From positions 1 through 51,315 of the forward strand of contig DYLH01000009.1 of NCBI GenBank assembly GCA_020722185.1: a DNA stretch of 51,315 nucleotides, in the 5' to 3' direction. Source of the stretch: Candidatus Avelusimicrobium gallicola (GTDB lineage Bacteria > Elusimicrobiota > Elusimicrobia > Elusimicrobiales > UBA9959). Within the stretch, counting starts at the first letter, position 1. Each line of letters opens with the position of its first letter. A model generated the notes under the pieces. That model was not told where the DNA came from, ran no database searches, and saw only the letters and a list, made by a program, of their open reading frames with translations. The translations under genes were made by a program, and so were the position numbers. Positions 16,915 through 25,768 of the stretch are shown one piece after another.

Positions 16915-17504
16915 TTTAGTTCTTCTAAATACTTCGACAAGGCTTTCAATGCCTTTGCTCTGTGACTTATCCTATTTTTCATAGATGCCGGCATTTGCGC
17001 GTAAGTAAGGCCGAACTCAGGAACAAAAAATAGCGGATCGTAGCCAAAACCTTCATCTCCCAATATTTTTTCAGTTATATATCCGTCAACAATTCCCTCA
17101 AAAGATTCTATTTTGCCATACGGGGAAGCGATAGTAATGACAGAAATAAATCTGGCTTTTCTCTTTGACCACGGTACGCCTTTCAACTCTCTCAAAAGCT
17201 TGAGATTATTGTCCATATATGTGCAGTTTTCCCCCGCCCAACGAGCTGAATAAACTCCAGGGGATCCGTTTAAAGCTTCTACTTCAAGGCCAGTGTCGTC
17301 GGCAATAGCCGTCATTTTGAAATAAGAAGCGGCAGAGATGGATTTCTTTATTGAGTTCTCTAATAGGGTTGCGCCATCTTCCTGAACTTCTGGCATATCA
17401 GGCCTTTCAAGACATGTTTCAAGAATAAATTTTCCAGAAGGCAATATAGCCTTTACTTCCTTTATTTTCTCTTTGTTGCCAGTGGCTAAAAAAAGTCTTT
17501 CCAT
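16911..17504 (-). CDS. rdgB: XTP/dITP pyrophosphatase
   Basis: A 197-residue Ham1/RdgB protein that hydrolyses non-canonical purine triphosphates (dITP, XTP) to monophosphates, keeping them out of nucleic acids. Diagnostic segments are LATGNKEKIKEV at the N-terminus, IADDTGLEVEALNGSPGVYSAR, GFGYDPLFFVPE and the C-terminal NRISHRAKALKAL. The gene is the first of the minus-strand run and shares a 45-bp divergent intergenic region with the gene at 17550. Confidence 0.96.
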   Translation of the reverse strand: MERLFLATGNKEKIKEVKAILPSGKFILETCLERPDMPEVQEDGATLLENSIKKSISAASYFKMTAIADDTGLEVEALNGSPGVYSARWAGENCTYMDNNLKLLRELKGVPWSKRKARFISVITIASPYGKIESFEGIVDGYITEKILGDEGFGYDPLFFVPEFGLTYAQMPASMKNRISHRAKALKALSKYLEELK

Positions 17505-17511
17505 ATTTTTC

Positions 17512-17542
17512 TTGACAGCCTCGCTCCATTAAAATATATAAT
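17512..17542 (+). promoter_or_regulatory. Promoter for the 17550 gene, likely leaderless
   Basis: TTGACA at 17512-17517, 17-nt spacer, TATATA at 17535-17540 (or TATAAT at 17537-17542), then the ATG at 17550 only 7-9 nt on. No Shine-Dalgarno is present, so transcript start and start codon nearly coincide. Confidence 0.65.
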
Positions 17543-17549
17543 TACTATA

Positions 17550-19706
17550 ATGCAAAATTTTGAGGCTTTTGGCAAAGAAAAAGTTGAAAAATTGGCTTTA
17601 CATATCGAAAACAAATATCTTTATTGCCCACTGTCGCAGGTTAATGCGGGACGATCAAAAGTTTTGACTTTGCCTGTAATAAAAAAAGCCGATGGAAGCG
17701 AAGAGATACCAGTTTTTACTGAGGAAAAAGCTTGTCCTTCTCCAAAACTTTTCAATAAAAGCGAGAAATTTTTTTCATCATATTTTTACTCTGGCAGGAC
17801 ATCAGGTTTGACTTTTGATCCTAAAAATCCTTCACATGAAGAAATAAAGATAAACGAGATATCAGCTTTAATAGGTCGCCTTCAAGAGAAGCGCGCGGAA
17901 AATTCTACAAAAGCTTTAAATTCATCTTTATTTCATTTAGCGGCTCATCTTGCTATTGTCAAGGAAAAAAACTTCAGAAACGCAGCATCAGCTTTTATAA
18001 ATCTTGGTTTTTATGAAGATGCTATAAAAATGATTGAACATCTGGATGGGGATGAAAAGCTGGTTTTCAAGGCAAGAATACTCAGAGGCAAAGGGGACAT
18101 AAGGGGCGCAGGCGAAGCTGTAGCAGCAATAAAGGATGAAAAATTTAAAGCTGAAAAGTATATACAATACGCATGGCTCCTGTATTTGACCGGGAAAGCT
18201 CAAGAAGCAGAAAAGATATTCTTGGCTTTTGATAATTCCCAATACTCTCAGGAAGCCCTTTATGGAAGCGCACTATGCATGTTAAAAGCTTCACTGGAAT
18301 TATCATACAATGAAATAAAGGAAAAATTGAAAAAAGCATCAGAAATGCCAGGGGAATATACCTTGAACATAAATACCGCGCTTGGCAATATATGCTTGCT
18401 TAAAAAAGATTATCTGACCTCTTTGGACTTTTATTCCAAAGCTTACGCCACAAACAATTCTCTTCATATCCTTAGCGCAATAGGAATAGCTCTTGCCCAA
18501 AAAGGAGACATGCAAGAAGCTTATGACATCGCGTGTTCTTGCGCGGCATTTAATGTCAATTTTGCTACAAAAATTTTTTCTTATATCAACCCATCATTCA
18601 TAAGCTCAGCTAAATACAAAGGGACTGAAATAATATCGGAAGAAAAGCCATTGACACCTGAAAAAATCGAGATAGAGCATGAAACTTTTGTTCAAGTGAG
18701 GGCATCACTCGACCCTTCAGATATTTCCAAAAGAAGCGCGGAAAAATCTGCGAATCATTCCATAAAGCAGGACAAGGTAATGTTTGAAAGCAGTATTCCC
18801 GAATCATATCTAAATAAGGATACCTTAAATTCCTTTTCTGAAGATGATAAGAATGGCTTTATCTCCAGAGCATTTTCACTTTCTTCAAGGCTTGAAGATG
18901 AATACAACAAAAAAATATATTTCAATCTCGAAGGGCTTTCAGACATAGAAAGAGATTTACGCCTTTTCTATATACAAAAAAACATAGACCCTTTTCAACT
19001 GACTGAAAGAGTAAAAGATGCAGGCGCATTCATTTGCTATATGCTAAAGGAAAGATACAAGGCCAGACTTCTGGAAATTAAAGATTTTGATGAATGGGCA
19101 TGGCCATGCGTGATAAGCAAGGGAAATTCTGAGATAATCACTTACCCAATAGCAAGGGTCTGGAGAATAATATGGGGAACAGCCCTCCCAGATCAAGGCT
19201 GGACTGTGAAATATTTCCAATATCTTAGCGAGGAATTTTCTTCCCCTGAACCGTCATATTGGGGAGTAAATGCAGTCAAGGGAAAAGTAAAAAGTCACCC
19301 GGAGAAAATTTTTGACGCATCCATCGAGCATAAAAGGATTTTTACATTAGCTCAAAGTCTTGAAGAATTTTCCAACATAGAATTGGCCAGGACAGGAGTG
19401 CCCAAAATTGACCGTGAAATAAAAAAAAGATTTAAGCCAGAAATTCCCCCCACAGCGGATGGATGGAGATTGCTTAGATGCTATGCTCACTACCTTACAG
19501 AGATACTAATTAGGGATTTTAAGGCGCAATGGTTTAATGTAGAAAAAAATGACGGATTTTGGTCTATGGAGCTTCCATGGAGAACCTATATTTTCCCAAT
19601 AGGAAAGACATTTAAATCTGCCGCGAATGGAGAGAATTTGGCAGTTTTTTATGACCAAATACTCTCTGAAAAACTCAAGCACGATAAACTTGCATCAAGC
19701 ACTTGA
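17550..19706 (+). CDS. Large protein with TPR-like repeats and duplicated C-terminal domain
   Basis: A 718-residue protein with no signal peptide. Residues ~135-345 are helical TPR/SEL-like repeats (EAEKIFLAFDNSQYSQEALYG). The C-terminal 300 residues contain what looks like the same ~75-residue domain twice: about 491-545 (GAFICYMLKERYKARLLEI, then YPIARVWRII) and 646-700 (AHYLTEILIRDFKAQWFNV, then FPIGKTFKS). I do not recognise a named family for this domain. It is probably cytoplasmic and mediates protein contacts. It is the first plus-strand gene after the divergent promoter region; the next gene starts 44 nt on. Confidence 0.8.
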   Translation: MQNFEAFGKEKVEKLALHIENKYLYCPLSQVNAGRSKVLTLPVIKKADGSEEIPVFTEEKACPSPKLFNKSEKFFSSYFYSGRTSGLTFDPKNPSHEEIKINEISALIGRLQEKRAENSTKALNSSLFHLAAHLAIVKEKNFRNAASAFINLGFYEDAIKMIEHLDGDEKLVFKARILRGKGDIRGAGEAVAAIKDEKFKAEKYIQYAWLLYLTGKAQEAEKIFLAFDNSQYSQEALYGSALCMLKASLELSYNEIKEKLKKASEMPGEYTLNINTALGNICLLKKDYLTSLDFYSKAYATNNSLHILSAIGIALAQKGDMQEAYDIACSCAAFNVNFATKIFSYINPSFISSAKYKGTEIISEEKPLTPEKIEIEHETFVQVRASLDPSDISKRSAEKSANHSIKQDKVMFESSIPESYLNKDTLNSFSEDDKNGFISRAFSLSSRLEDEYNKKIYFNLEGLSDIERDLRLFYIQKNIDPFQLTERVKDAGAFICYMLKERYKARLLEIKDFDEWAWPCVISKGNSEIITYPIARVWRIIWGTALPDQGWTVKYFQYLSEEFSSPEPSYWGVNAVKGKVKSHPEKIFDASIEHKRIFTLAQSLEEFSNIELARTGVPKIDREIKKRFKPEIPPTADGWRLLRCYAHYLTEILIRDFKAQWFNVEKNDGFWSMELPWRTYIFPIGKTFKSAANGENLAVFYDQILSEKLKHDKLASST

Positions 19707-19750
19707 CTAAGGTCAAAAAATATTTATAAACTTTGCTAACAGGAGATACA

Positions 19751-21100
19751 ATGGAGAAAATTTTGCTATTTATTGTGCTATTTTCATCTGCGCTCTGCAA
19801 GGCGACATCCATAGAGAGCGTAAGCCGTGATTTAATAAATGAAAAAAATATTTCAGTTCCATCCCCCACAATGAAGGATTGGACTGTAGCTATATATATG
19901 AATGGAAGGAGCAATATAGAGCCATTTGCTTTAGCAGATCTGAATAGATTAGAGACTCAGGGCTCTGATGAGAACATAAATATAGTCGTTGAAATAGGCC
20001 GTGCTAAGGGGCTTGAAAATGACACAACACAAGACGGAGATTGGTCTGGGGTAAAGAGATTTTATGTGACAAAAGATGAAGACATACAAAAAGTGAATTC
20101 AATCCCGATTGAAGATTTAGGCGAAATAGATATGGGAGACTGGAAGAAAGCGGCAGATTTTTTGTCTTGGGCAAAAGAAAATTACCCAGCAAAAAAATTT
20201 ATGTTTATAATATGGGACCACGGTTGGGGATGGATAGATCCACTAAAACCCGGGGAAAACCCTGCCGGAAAAAACAAGTCAATATCCCATGATTTTGTCT
20301 CAGGAAATTATATAAAAACAACAGAGCTCTCCAATATATTCAAACAAGCGGGCACAGTGGACTTATATGCATCAATGGCATGCTTTATGCAAATGGCCGA
20401 GGTGGCTTATGAAATAAGGGACTACGCTCAGGTTATAGCGGGGTCTGAAGAGGTTATACAATTGCCAAGCTTCAATTTTGAAGATTTCTTCTCATTGCTT
20501 AAAAAAAATCCACATGCTGATGCAGAGAAAGCTGGGGTTTACCTAACCGAAACATTTAAGGAAATGTATTCAAGGCCTGAGTATCAGGATTTATTGATTT
20601 CAACTAAATACGGGACACAGCTCTCAGCCATAAGGGGCAAAAAACTCTATGAGTTTGCAAGAATAATGAAAGAATACTCGAAATATATATCAGTTGAGGC
20701 TGAAGAAAAAGCAATTTTAGCAGCTAAAAAGGATGTTCTAAGGTTTGAAGTGGGAGATGAAGTGACAGACCCCAACAAGCTTATTTCATTTTATGCCGAC
20801 ATATGCCATTTTGCGCAACTTCTGTATGAAAACACATTAGATCCAATAAAAAAAGACAAAGCCGGACAGTTTTACCATAAAATAAAAAACTATCTTGAAA
20901 AAGAGCTGGTGGTCTCCAATGTATACCTCAATAAAGACAGGACGGGGAAAGACTATTCAAACGCGCATGGAATTTCCGTTCATATACCTGGAGAACCGGG
21001 ACACTTGATAGATTATCATAAAACATATTCCTCTCTTGCTTTTGAAAAAGCTACTTCATGGAGCAAAGCGATAAAGCGAATTGAAGAATCTAAAAAATGA
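19751..21100 (+). CDS. Exported clostripain-type (C11) cysteine peptidase
   Basis: A 449-residue C11 family protein. The signal peptide is residues 1-18. The clan CD catalytic dyad is H157 (IIWDHGWGW) and C211 (DLYASMACFMQMAEV); DWTVAIYMNGRSNIEP near residue 43 is the family's first strand. Family members cleave after Arg or Lys; the specificity here is not visible. I start at the ATG at 19751, with AGGAG just upstream, rather than an in-frame TTG at 19733. It overlaps the next gene by 4 nt. Confidence 0.92.
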   Translation: MEKILLFIVLFSSALCKATSIESVSRDLINEKNISVPSPTMKDWTVAIYMNGRSNIEPFALADLNRLETQGSDENINIVVEIGRAKGLENDTTQDGDWSGVKRFYVTKDEDIQKVNSIPIEDLGEIDMGDWKKAADFLSWAKENYPAKKFMFIIWDHGWGWIDPLKPGENPAGKNKSISHDFVSGNYIKTTELSNIFKQAGTVDLYASMACFMQMAEVAYEIRDYAQVIAGSEEVIQLPSFNFEDFFSLLKKNPHADAEKAGVYLTETFKEMYSRPEYQDLLISTKYGTQLSAIRGKKLYEFARIMKEYSKYISVEAEEKAILAAKKDVLRFEVGDEVTDPNKLISFYADICHFAQLLYENTLDPIKKDKAGQFYHKIKNYLEKELVVSNVYLNKDRTGKDYSNAHGISVHIPGEPGHLIDYHKTYSSLAFEKATSWSKAIKRIEESKK

Positions 21101-21912
21101 GCAATTCTTATCTGGGGAAATATAAGAGATCTACTTTCGCTCCGGCTTTCTTTCTCTTGTCGCCAGAAAAGAAAAAAGCGCTATCTGCGGTTTATTCATT
21201 TTGCAGACTGGCAGATGACATAGCTGACGATGTATCGCTGAGCTCAAAAGAAAAAGAAGAAAAACTTTCTAATTTAAGGAAATCACTTTCACTTTGCTTT
21301 AGTGGAAAACCTGAAAATGAAATGTTCATTGATATATTAGAGGCTTCTAAAAAATTTTTTCTTAAAGAAGAACTTTTTTCAAAAATAATAGATGGCGTTT
21401 CAATGGATATAAAGCCATTATCTTATCAAACCTTCGATGAACTATCTGTTTACATGGATGGCGTAGCTGTGGCGCCTGGCAATATAACCCTTCTCATATG
21501 CGGATATACTGGAGACAATATAGCTCTTTCAAAAAAACTTGGTTACGCTGTTCAGCTTACTAATATCATAAGGGATATCTACATAGACGCCGATATGGGA
21601 AGATGCTATATACCTTGCGAAGAATTAAAAAAATTTTCCGTGGACTTCGATGATATAAAAAAGAAGATAAAGGACGAAAGAACAATGGCCTTGATAAATT
21701 ATCAAGTTAACAGAGCAATGAATTTTTACAAACAAGCCGATGAAATAATGAGTATGCATAAAGGGCAGGGATTGCTTGTAAGCAAGATAATAAAAAATCT
21801 TTATTCTTCTATTCTCATCAAGATGAGCGCTGAAAATTTTGATATAATTACTATGGTTCCAAAACTAAACTTAAATGAAAAAATGAAGGCAGTGTTAAAA
21901 GCTTTTTTTTGA
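21097..21912 (+). CDS. Squalene/phytoene synthase family protein (1)
   Basis: A 271-residue head-to-head prenyl synthase. The two Asp-rich motifs that bind the magnesium-diphosphate are present: LADDIADD (40-45) and [15 protein letters not shown]. The family joins two farnesyl (or geranylgeranyl) diphosphates to presqualene/squalene or phytoene. Size and motifs fit HpnC/HpnD or CrtB; I cannot choose. A second family member is at 36764-37783. No hopanoid or carotenoid gene is next to it. It overlaps the peptidase gene by 4 nt. Confidence 0.9.
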   Translation: MSNSYLGKYKRSTFAPAFFLLSPEKKKALSAVYSFCRLADDIADDVSLSSKEKEEKLSNLRKSLSLCFSGKPENEMFIDILEASKKFFLKEELFSKIIDGVSMDIKPLSYQTFDELSVYMDGVAVAPGNITLLICGYTGDNIALSKKLGYAVQLTNIIRDIYIDADMGRCYIPCEELKKFSVDFDDIKKKIKDERTMALINYQVNRAMNFYKQADEIMSMHKGQGLLVSKIIKNLYSSILIKMSAENFDIITMVPKLNLNEKMKAVLKAFF

Positions 21913-21938
21913 CACAGCAAATAAAAAATGGAGATTTT

Positions 21939-22496
21939 ATGTTGAAAAGCGATAAATGGATAAGAGAAATGTGTCTCAAAGAAAAAATGATTTCCCCATT
22001 TTGTGAAAATCTAATAACAAAAGGGAAAGTATCCTATGGACTTTCGTCTTATGGCTATGATATAAGGGTCTCAAATGAATATAAGGTCTTCACAGATGTT
22101 CACAATACAATAGTAGATCCTAAAAATTTTTCTCCTAAAGCCTTTGTGGATTTGAAAGCTCCCTATTGCATAGTTCCGCCAAATTCTTTTGCTCTTGCCC
22201 GATCAATAGAATACTTCAAAATTCCAAGAGGTGTGATAGGACTCTGCATAGGAAAAAGCACATATGCCCGCTGCGGCATAGTGGTAAACATAACGCCACT
22301 TGAACCGGAATGGGAAGGACATCTTACTATAGAAATTTCAAACACAACACCAATACCAGCAAAAATATATTCCAATGAGGGGATTGCTCAATTGATTTTT
22401 CTTGGAGCGCAAAATCCTTGTGAAACATCTTATAAGGACAGGAAAGGAAAATATCAATCTCAGAAAGGCGTAACTCTGCCAAGAATGAAAAAATGA
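21939..22496 (+). CDS. dcd: dCTP deaminase
   Basis: A 185-residue dCTP deaminase, which makes dUTP for thymidylate synthesis. Family segments are [46 protein letters not shown] (with the catalytic Glu) and [11 protein letters not shown] start at the ATG at 21939, which has GGAG upstream; the frame is open to 21909 without family similarity there. Whether it also hydrolyses dUTP is not decidable by eye. It overlaps the next gene by 4 nt. Confidence 0.95.
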   Translation: MLKSDKWIREMCLKEKMISPFCENLITKGKVSYGLSSYGYDIRVSNEYKVFTDVHNTIVDPKNFSPKAFVDLKAPYCIVPPNSFALARSIEYFKIPRGVIGLCIGKSTYARCGIVVNITPLEPEWEGHLTIEISNTTPIPAKIYSNEGIAQLIFLGAQNPCETSYKDRKGKYQSQKGVTLPRMKK

Positions 22497-24367
22497 TTCG
22501 TTTCTTGACTATTATCTATGTCTCAATTATTCCTGTCAGCGCAGTTGCTCTAAATCTAGACTCGAACTTCTTAACCTCTACAGAAGTGTCGGCATTAAAA
22601 TGCCGCGATCCTTATCCTTCAAGGGAGTGCATTAATTCTCTCATTACCCAAAATGACTTTTTGCTGGCGGGAGAACTGAACTGCAAAAATAATTTAAAAG
22701 ATCCATACTATTTTTTCTGTCTCTGCAAAAAATTTAGATCTAAAAAGCTTTATGATAGAGCAATGGAAAATTGCCAAAAGGCTCTTAGCATGGACCCCGT
22801 TAATGAAAACATACATATTGAGATGGGAATAATAAATCTGCAATACAAAAAAAATCAAAAAGCTATTGAAAATTTTTCTGTAGCCCTTGCCAGCGACCCT
22901 AAAAATAAAAAAGCTGCTTATTTATACGCTTTATCAAATGAAAGACTCAAAAATTACTCTGAGGCTCTTAAAACTCTAAAGGGAATTAAAAGTTCTATAA
23001 AAAGAAATGAATTTTCTAAAAAGAAAATCGAAGCTCTTGAAAGAAAAATTTTAGAACTTGAAAAGTTAAAAAGAACAAGGGAAAAAGAGAATGCATTTAA
23101 AAAAACCTTAATCTGTCACAAAAACTACCTAAATATCTCATCACAAAGCGATGAAGAAAGATACAATAAAGGCAAAGAATGCCTTTCACTTGGGCTATCG
23201 GATGAATCATTCCTCCTATCTTATGCAAAGATATGTTCAAGGATTGGCAAGTATGAGGAAGCAAAACAAATACTCTCGAAAGCTAAAAAAAACATCACAC
23301 CCATGAAGTATAAATTACAATGGCTTTTGATATCCGCTGATCTCAACTTGAAATTTTCAAACAAGGAATCGGCATTAAATGACCTGAAAGGAGCCATAGG
23401 ACTTGGGCTCGACGATCCTTTTTGGCTTAGAAAATACTCTCAATTAGCTGAAGATTTAGGAGACTATAAAGCAGCTCTTGAGGCCATCTCTAGTATAAAG
23501 GAAAAGGAAAACATAGATATATCTCGCATTGAATATTTGAAAGATAGGGCGCTCACAGATGAAGAGATAATAAGAGATTTAATAAAGAGACAGGTTATAA
23601 CTGAGGGAACCTCTTTTCTGAACCCATATGAAAAAAAACTTTTTTTCTCTATGCGCGAAGTTGAAAGAAATGGAGCTTGTGATTACATAAGAAAGAAATA
23701 TATGGGATATGCGGAACTCCTTATTGAGACTTTGGAAGGAAAAGATTTCACATATAAGTTGACTCTCAAAGGATTCAACCTCTATATGCGCGACATTTCA
23801 CAAAAAGCTGTGAGATTTTTTGAGAAAAAAGGAATACCTCTTAATGAAGTGTTTGCGCTGAGAACACTTAAAGGTGAAAATTATTTTGACAAAACAGGAA
23901 AACTCACTGACGAAGGCCTTTCTGCATATCTTTCATGCCTGATAGATGAAAATTCCAAAAATTGGCTCAGAAGCTACGAAGAAGTTCCAGCATCAGACAG
24001 ATCAGATGATAGCGCCGAGACAAATCAAGAAATACAAGCTCTTCTTTCAAGAGGTTATATGGAAGTAAGCCAAAGCGAGTATCAATGGCTTATGCATGAA
24101 ACAGATTGCCCGGAGAGTGTTCTTATGTCTGCGCCATGCGATATGAAGAGCATAAAAGTAAAGGACAGATTGAGATATTTTTCATGTTATAAGGAAGGCA
24201 TTTGCTCTAAAGAAGCTATGATGATATCAATTTATGTACTCAACTATCGCAATGGAAACGCCAAGGAAATAGCACAAAAATCAACACACCGCGGATTTTT
24301 TGGTTCAGGACCCGATGTAAAAAGAAAATTCTGTTACAAGAATAAGCTCTGGAATGGAATAGATTAA
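22493..24367 (+). CDS. Exported Cys-rich TPR protein
   Basis: A 624-residue protein with a signal peptide (1-19). TPR units lie at about 75-160 ([22 protein letters not shown]) and 230-350. The C-terminal 250 residues match nothing I know. Cysteines are numerous through the chain, especially in 540-615, which suits disulfides in an exported protein. Function unknown. It overlaps dcd by 4 nt and ends 58 nt before rplM, which has its own promoter. Confidence 0.82.
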   Translation: MIRFLTIIYVSIIPVSAVALNLDSNFLTSTEVSALKCRDPYPSRECINSLITQNDFLLAGELNCKNNLKDPYYFFCLCKKFRSKKLYDRAMENCQKALSMDPVNENIHIEMGIINLQYKKNQKAIENFSVALASDPKNKKAAYLYALSNERLKNYSEALKTLKGIKSSIKRNEFSKKKIEALERKILELEKLKRTREKENAFKKTLICHKNYLNISSQSDEERYNKGKECLSLGLSDESFLLSYAKICSRIGKYEEAKQILSKAKKNITPMKYKLQWLLISADLNLKFSNKESALNDLKGAIGLGLDDPFWLRKYSQLAEDLGDYKAALEAISSIKEKENIDISRIEYLKDRALTDEEIIRDLIKRQVITEGTSFLNPYEKKLFFSMREVERNGACDYIRKKYMGYAELLIETLEGKDFTYKLTLKGFNLYMRDISQKAVRFFEKKGIPLNEVFALRTLKGENYFDKTGKLTDEGLSAYLSCLIDENSKNWLRSYEEVPASDRSDDSAETNQEIQALLSRGYMEVSQSEYQWLMHETDCPESVLMSAPCDMKSIKVKDRLRYFSCYKEGICSKEAMMISIYVLNYRNGNAKEIAQKSTHRGFFGSGPDVKRKFCYKNKLWNGID

Positions 24368-24386
24368 AAAGGGGACATCAAAAAAT

Positions 24387-24416
24387 TTGCCAATATAGTC
24401 TTTAATTTGCTATCAT
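24387..24416 (+). promoter_or_regulatory. rplM promoter, likely leaderless
   Basis: TTGCCA (24387-24392), 18-nt spacer, TATCAT (24411-24416) preceded by TGC (extended -10), then 9 nt to the rplM ATG at 24426 with no Shine-Dalgarno. The arrangement is the same as at rplU. Confidence 0.6.
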
Positions 24417-24425
24417 TATTGTATT

Positions 24426-24848
24426 ATGGCACAAAGAACTTATTTACCAAAAGAAAATGAAATTGAAAAGAATAGAAAATGGCATTTCATTGATGCCACC
24501 GATCAGGTTCTCGGCAGATTGTCAACTAAGATAGTCAATTTGCTTATGGGTAAACACAAAAAAGAGTTTACCCCTCACATGGATTGCGGGGATTTTGTAG
24601 TTGTGACAAATTCCGACAAGATCAAGATAACTGGCAACAAGGCAGAAGATAAATTTTACTTTAGACATTCTGGATACGCCAACGGAGCGAAAGTCATACC
24701 ATACAAGAGGCAAATGGAAAATGATTCCACTAAAGTCATATACCTTGCTGTGAGAAGAATGCTTGATGACAACAGGCTCAGAGATAAAAGGCTCAAGAGG
24801 CTTAAGATTTATAAAGCTGATCAAAAAGATTTTTTTGTAAAAAAATAA
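24426..24848 (+). CDS. rplM: 50S ribosomal protein L13
   Basis: A 140-residue L13, an early-assembly protein of the large subunit. Typical segments are WHFIDATDQVLGRLSTKIVNLLMGKHK, DFVVVTNSDKIKITGNK and the C-terminal RMLDDNRLRDKRLKRLKIY. It is followed 9 nt on by rpsI, the usual pair. It has no ribosome-binding site and a -10 box 9 nt before the ATG, suggesting a leaderless mRNA for a highly expressed gene. Confidence 0.98.
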   Translation: MAQRTYLPKENEIEKNRKWHFIDATDQVLGRLSTKIVNLLMGKHKKEFTPHMDCGDFVVVTNSDKIKITGNKAEDKFYFRHSGYANGAKVIPYKRQMENDSTKVIYLAVRRMLDDNRLRDKRLKRLKIYKADQKDFFVKK

Positions 24849-24857
24849 GAGGTCAAA

Positions 24858-25247
24858 ATGGAAAATATAAAAGCTACAGGCAGAAGAAAAACATCCACCG
24901 CCAGGGTGATACTTAGCACGGGCGGGAAAGGCGAAATAAAGGTAAATGAGAAAAGCATAGACCAATATTTCGGCAATAATCCAAGGCTTAAGTATATGGT
25001 GACATCCCCTTTTGATTATGTGAAAGATCAAAAATTTGACTGCGAAAGTTTTGTAAGTGGCGGAGGCGTTTCATCTCAAGCGGGAGCTATAAGACATGGA
25101 ATAGCCAGAGCTATAGCAAAACTTGGAGAAAGTTTTCACATCTCAATGAAAAGAGCGGGATTTCTAACGAGAGACCCGAGAATGGTGGAAAGGAAAAAAC
25201 CTGGAAGACCAAAAGCAAGAAAGAGATTTCAATTCTCTAAGAGATAA
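24858..25247 (+). CDS. rpsI: 30S ribosomal protein S9
   Basis: A 129-residue S9 with ATGRRKTSTARVIL at the N-terminus, GGGVSSQAGAIRHGIARAI in the middle and the basic tail ending RKRFQFSKR whose last Arg contacts P-site tRNA. It sits 9 nt after rplM with a GAGGT ribosome-binding site and is followed by an intrinsic terminator. Confidence 0.98.
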   Translation: MENIKATGRRKTSTARVILSTGGKGEIKVNEKSIDQYFGNNPRLKYMVTSPFDYVKDQKFDCESFVSGGGVSSQAGAIRHGIARAIAKLGESFHISMKRAGFLTRDPRMVERKKPGRPKARKRFQFSKR

Positions 25248-25258
25248 TATTTTTCTAC

Positions 25259-25296
25259 AAAACCCGCCCTCTTATATCGTAGGAAGGCGGGTTTTT
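25259..25296 (+). terminator. Intrinsic terminator after rpsI
   Basis: Stem AAAACCCGCC (25259-25268) with GGCGGGTTTT (25286-25295), a 17-nt loop, and the T-run continuing from the stem. The next gene starts only 8 nt later. Confidence 0.88.
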
Positions 25297-25303
25297 CTAT
25301 TAT

Positions 25304-25768
25304 ATGAAAATAAATTCACTTTTAAACGACCTAGAAAATTTGACATCCTATGCCCCATGGGACTTAATTGAGGAAGATTTATCAAAACTTGAAGAAGCCC
25401 TAAAAAAAGCTGAAAAACTAGAAAACATTTCCCCCTCCCTTTCAATAAAATCGATAAAGTTTATATTTGGACTTAGGGCTCTTTATGCAGACCTCCTTAA
25501 GGAAAAGATAAGGAAAGATCCTTCTATAGCTTATCTTTTCAAGTCCTTAAATGCTTCTATTACAGCAATAAAGGAAAGAAAAAAGGAAAAAACTCTTATA
25601 TTGACAAGCGAAGCATTGAAAGAATATAATCTAAGCAGAATGTCAAAACGCACAAAAGATGAATCATTCATCACAAGTATAAAATATGATAGTATATATT
25701 CTCAGCTTGCTGCCCTGATTAAAACTTTGGAAGAAATGGCTGAGACGATGTCGGAGGAAAAATTATGA
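25304..25768 (+). CDS. Hypothetical helical protein
   Basis: A 154-residue, highly charged, helix-rich protein (Lys/Glu/Leu heptads such as LSKLEEALKKAEKLENI and a C-terminal LIKTLEEMAETM). I do not recognise a family. No signal peptide. It starts just after the rpsI terminator with no normal Shine-Dalgarno; AAGGCGG lies inside the terminator stem, 13 nt upstream. It overlaps the 5'-nucleotidase gene by 4 nt, so it should be expressed with it, at low level through read-through. Confidence 0.7.
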   Translation: MKINSLLNDLENLTSYAPWDLIEEDLSKLEEALKKAEKLENISPSLSIKSIKFIFGLRALYADLLKEKIRKDPSIAYLFKSLNASITAIKERKKEKTLILTSEALKEYNLSRMSKRTKDESFITSIKYDSIYSQLAALIKTLEEMAETMSEEKL

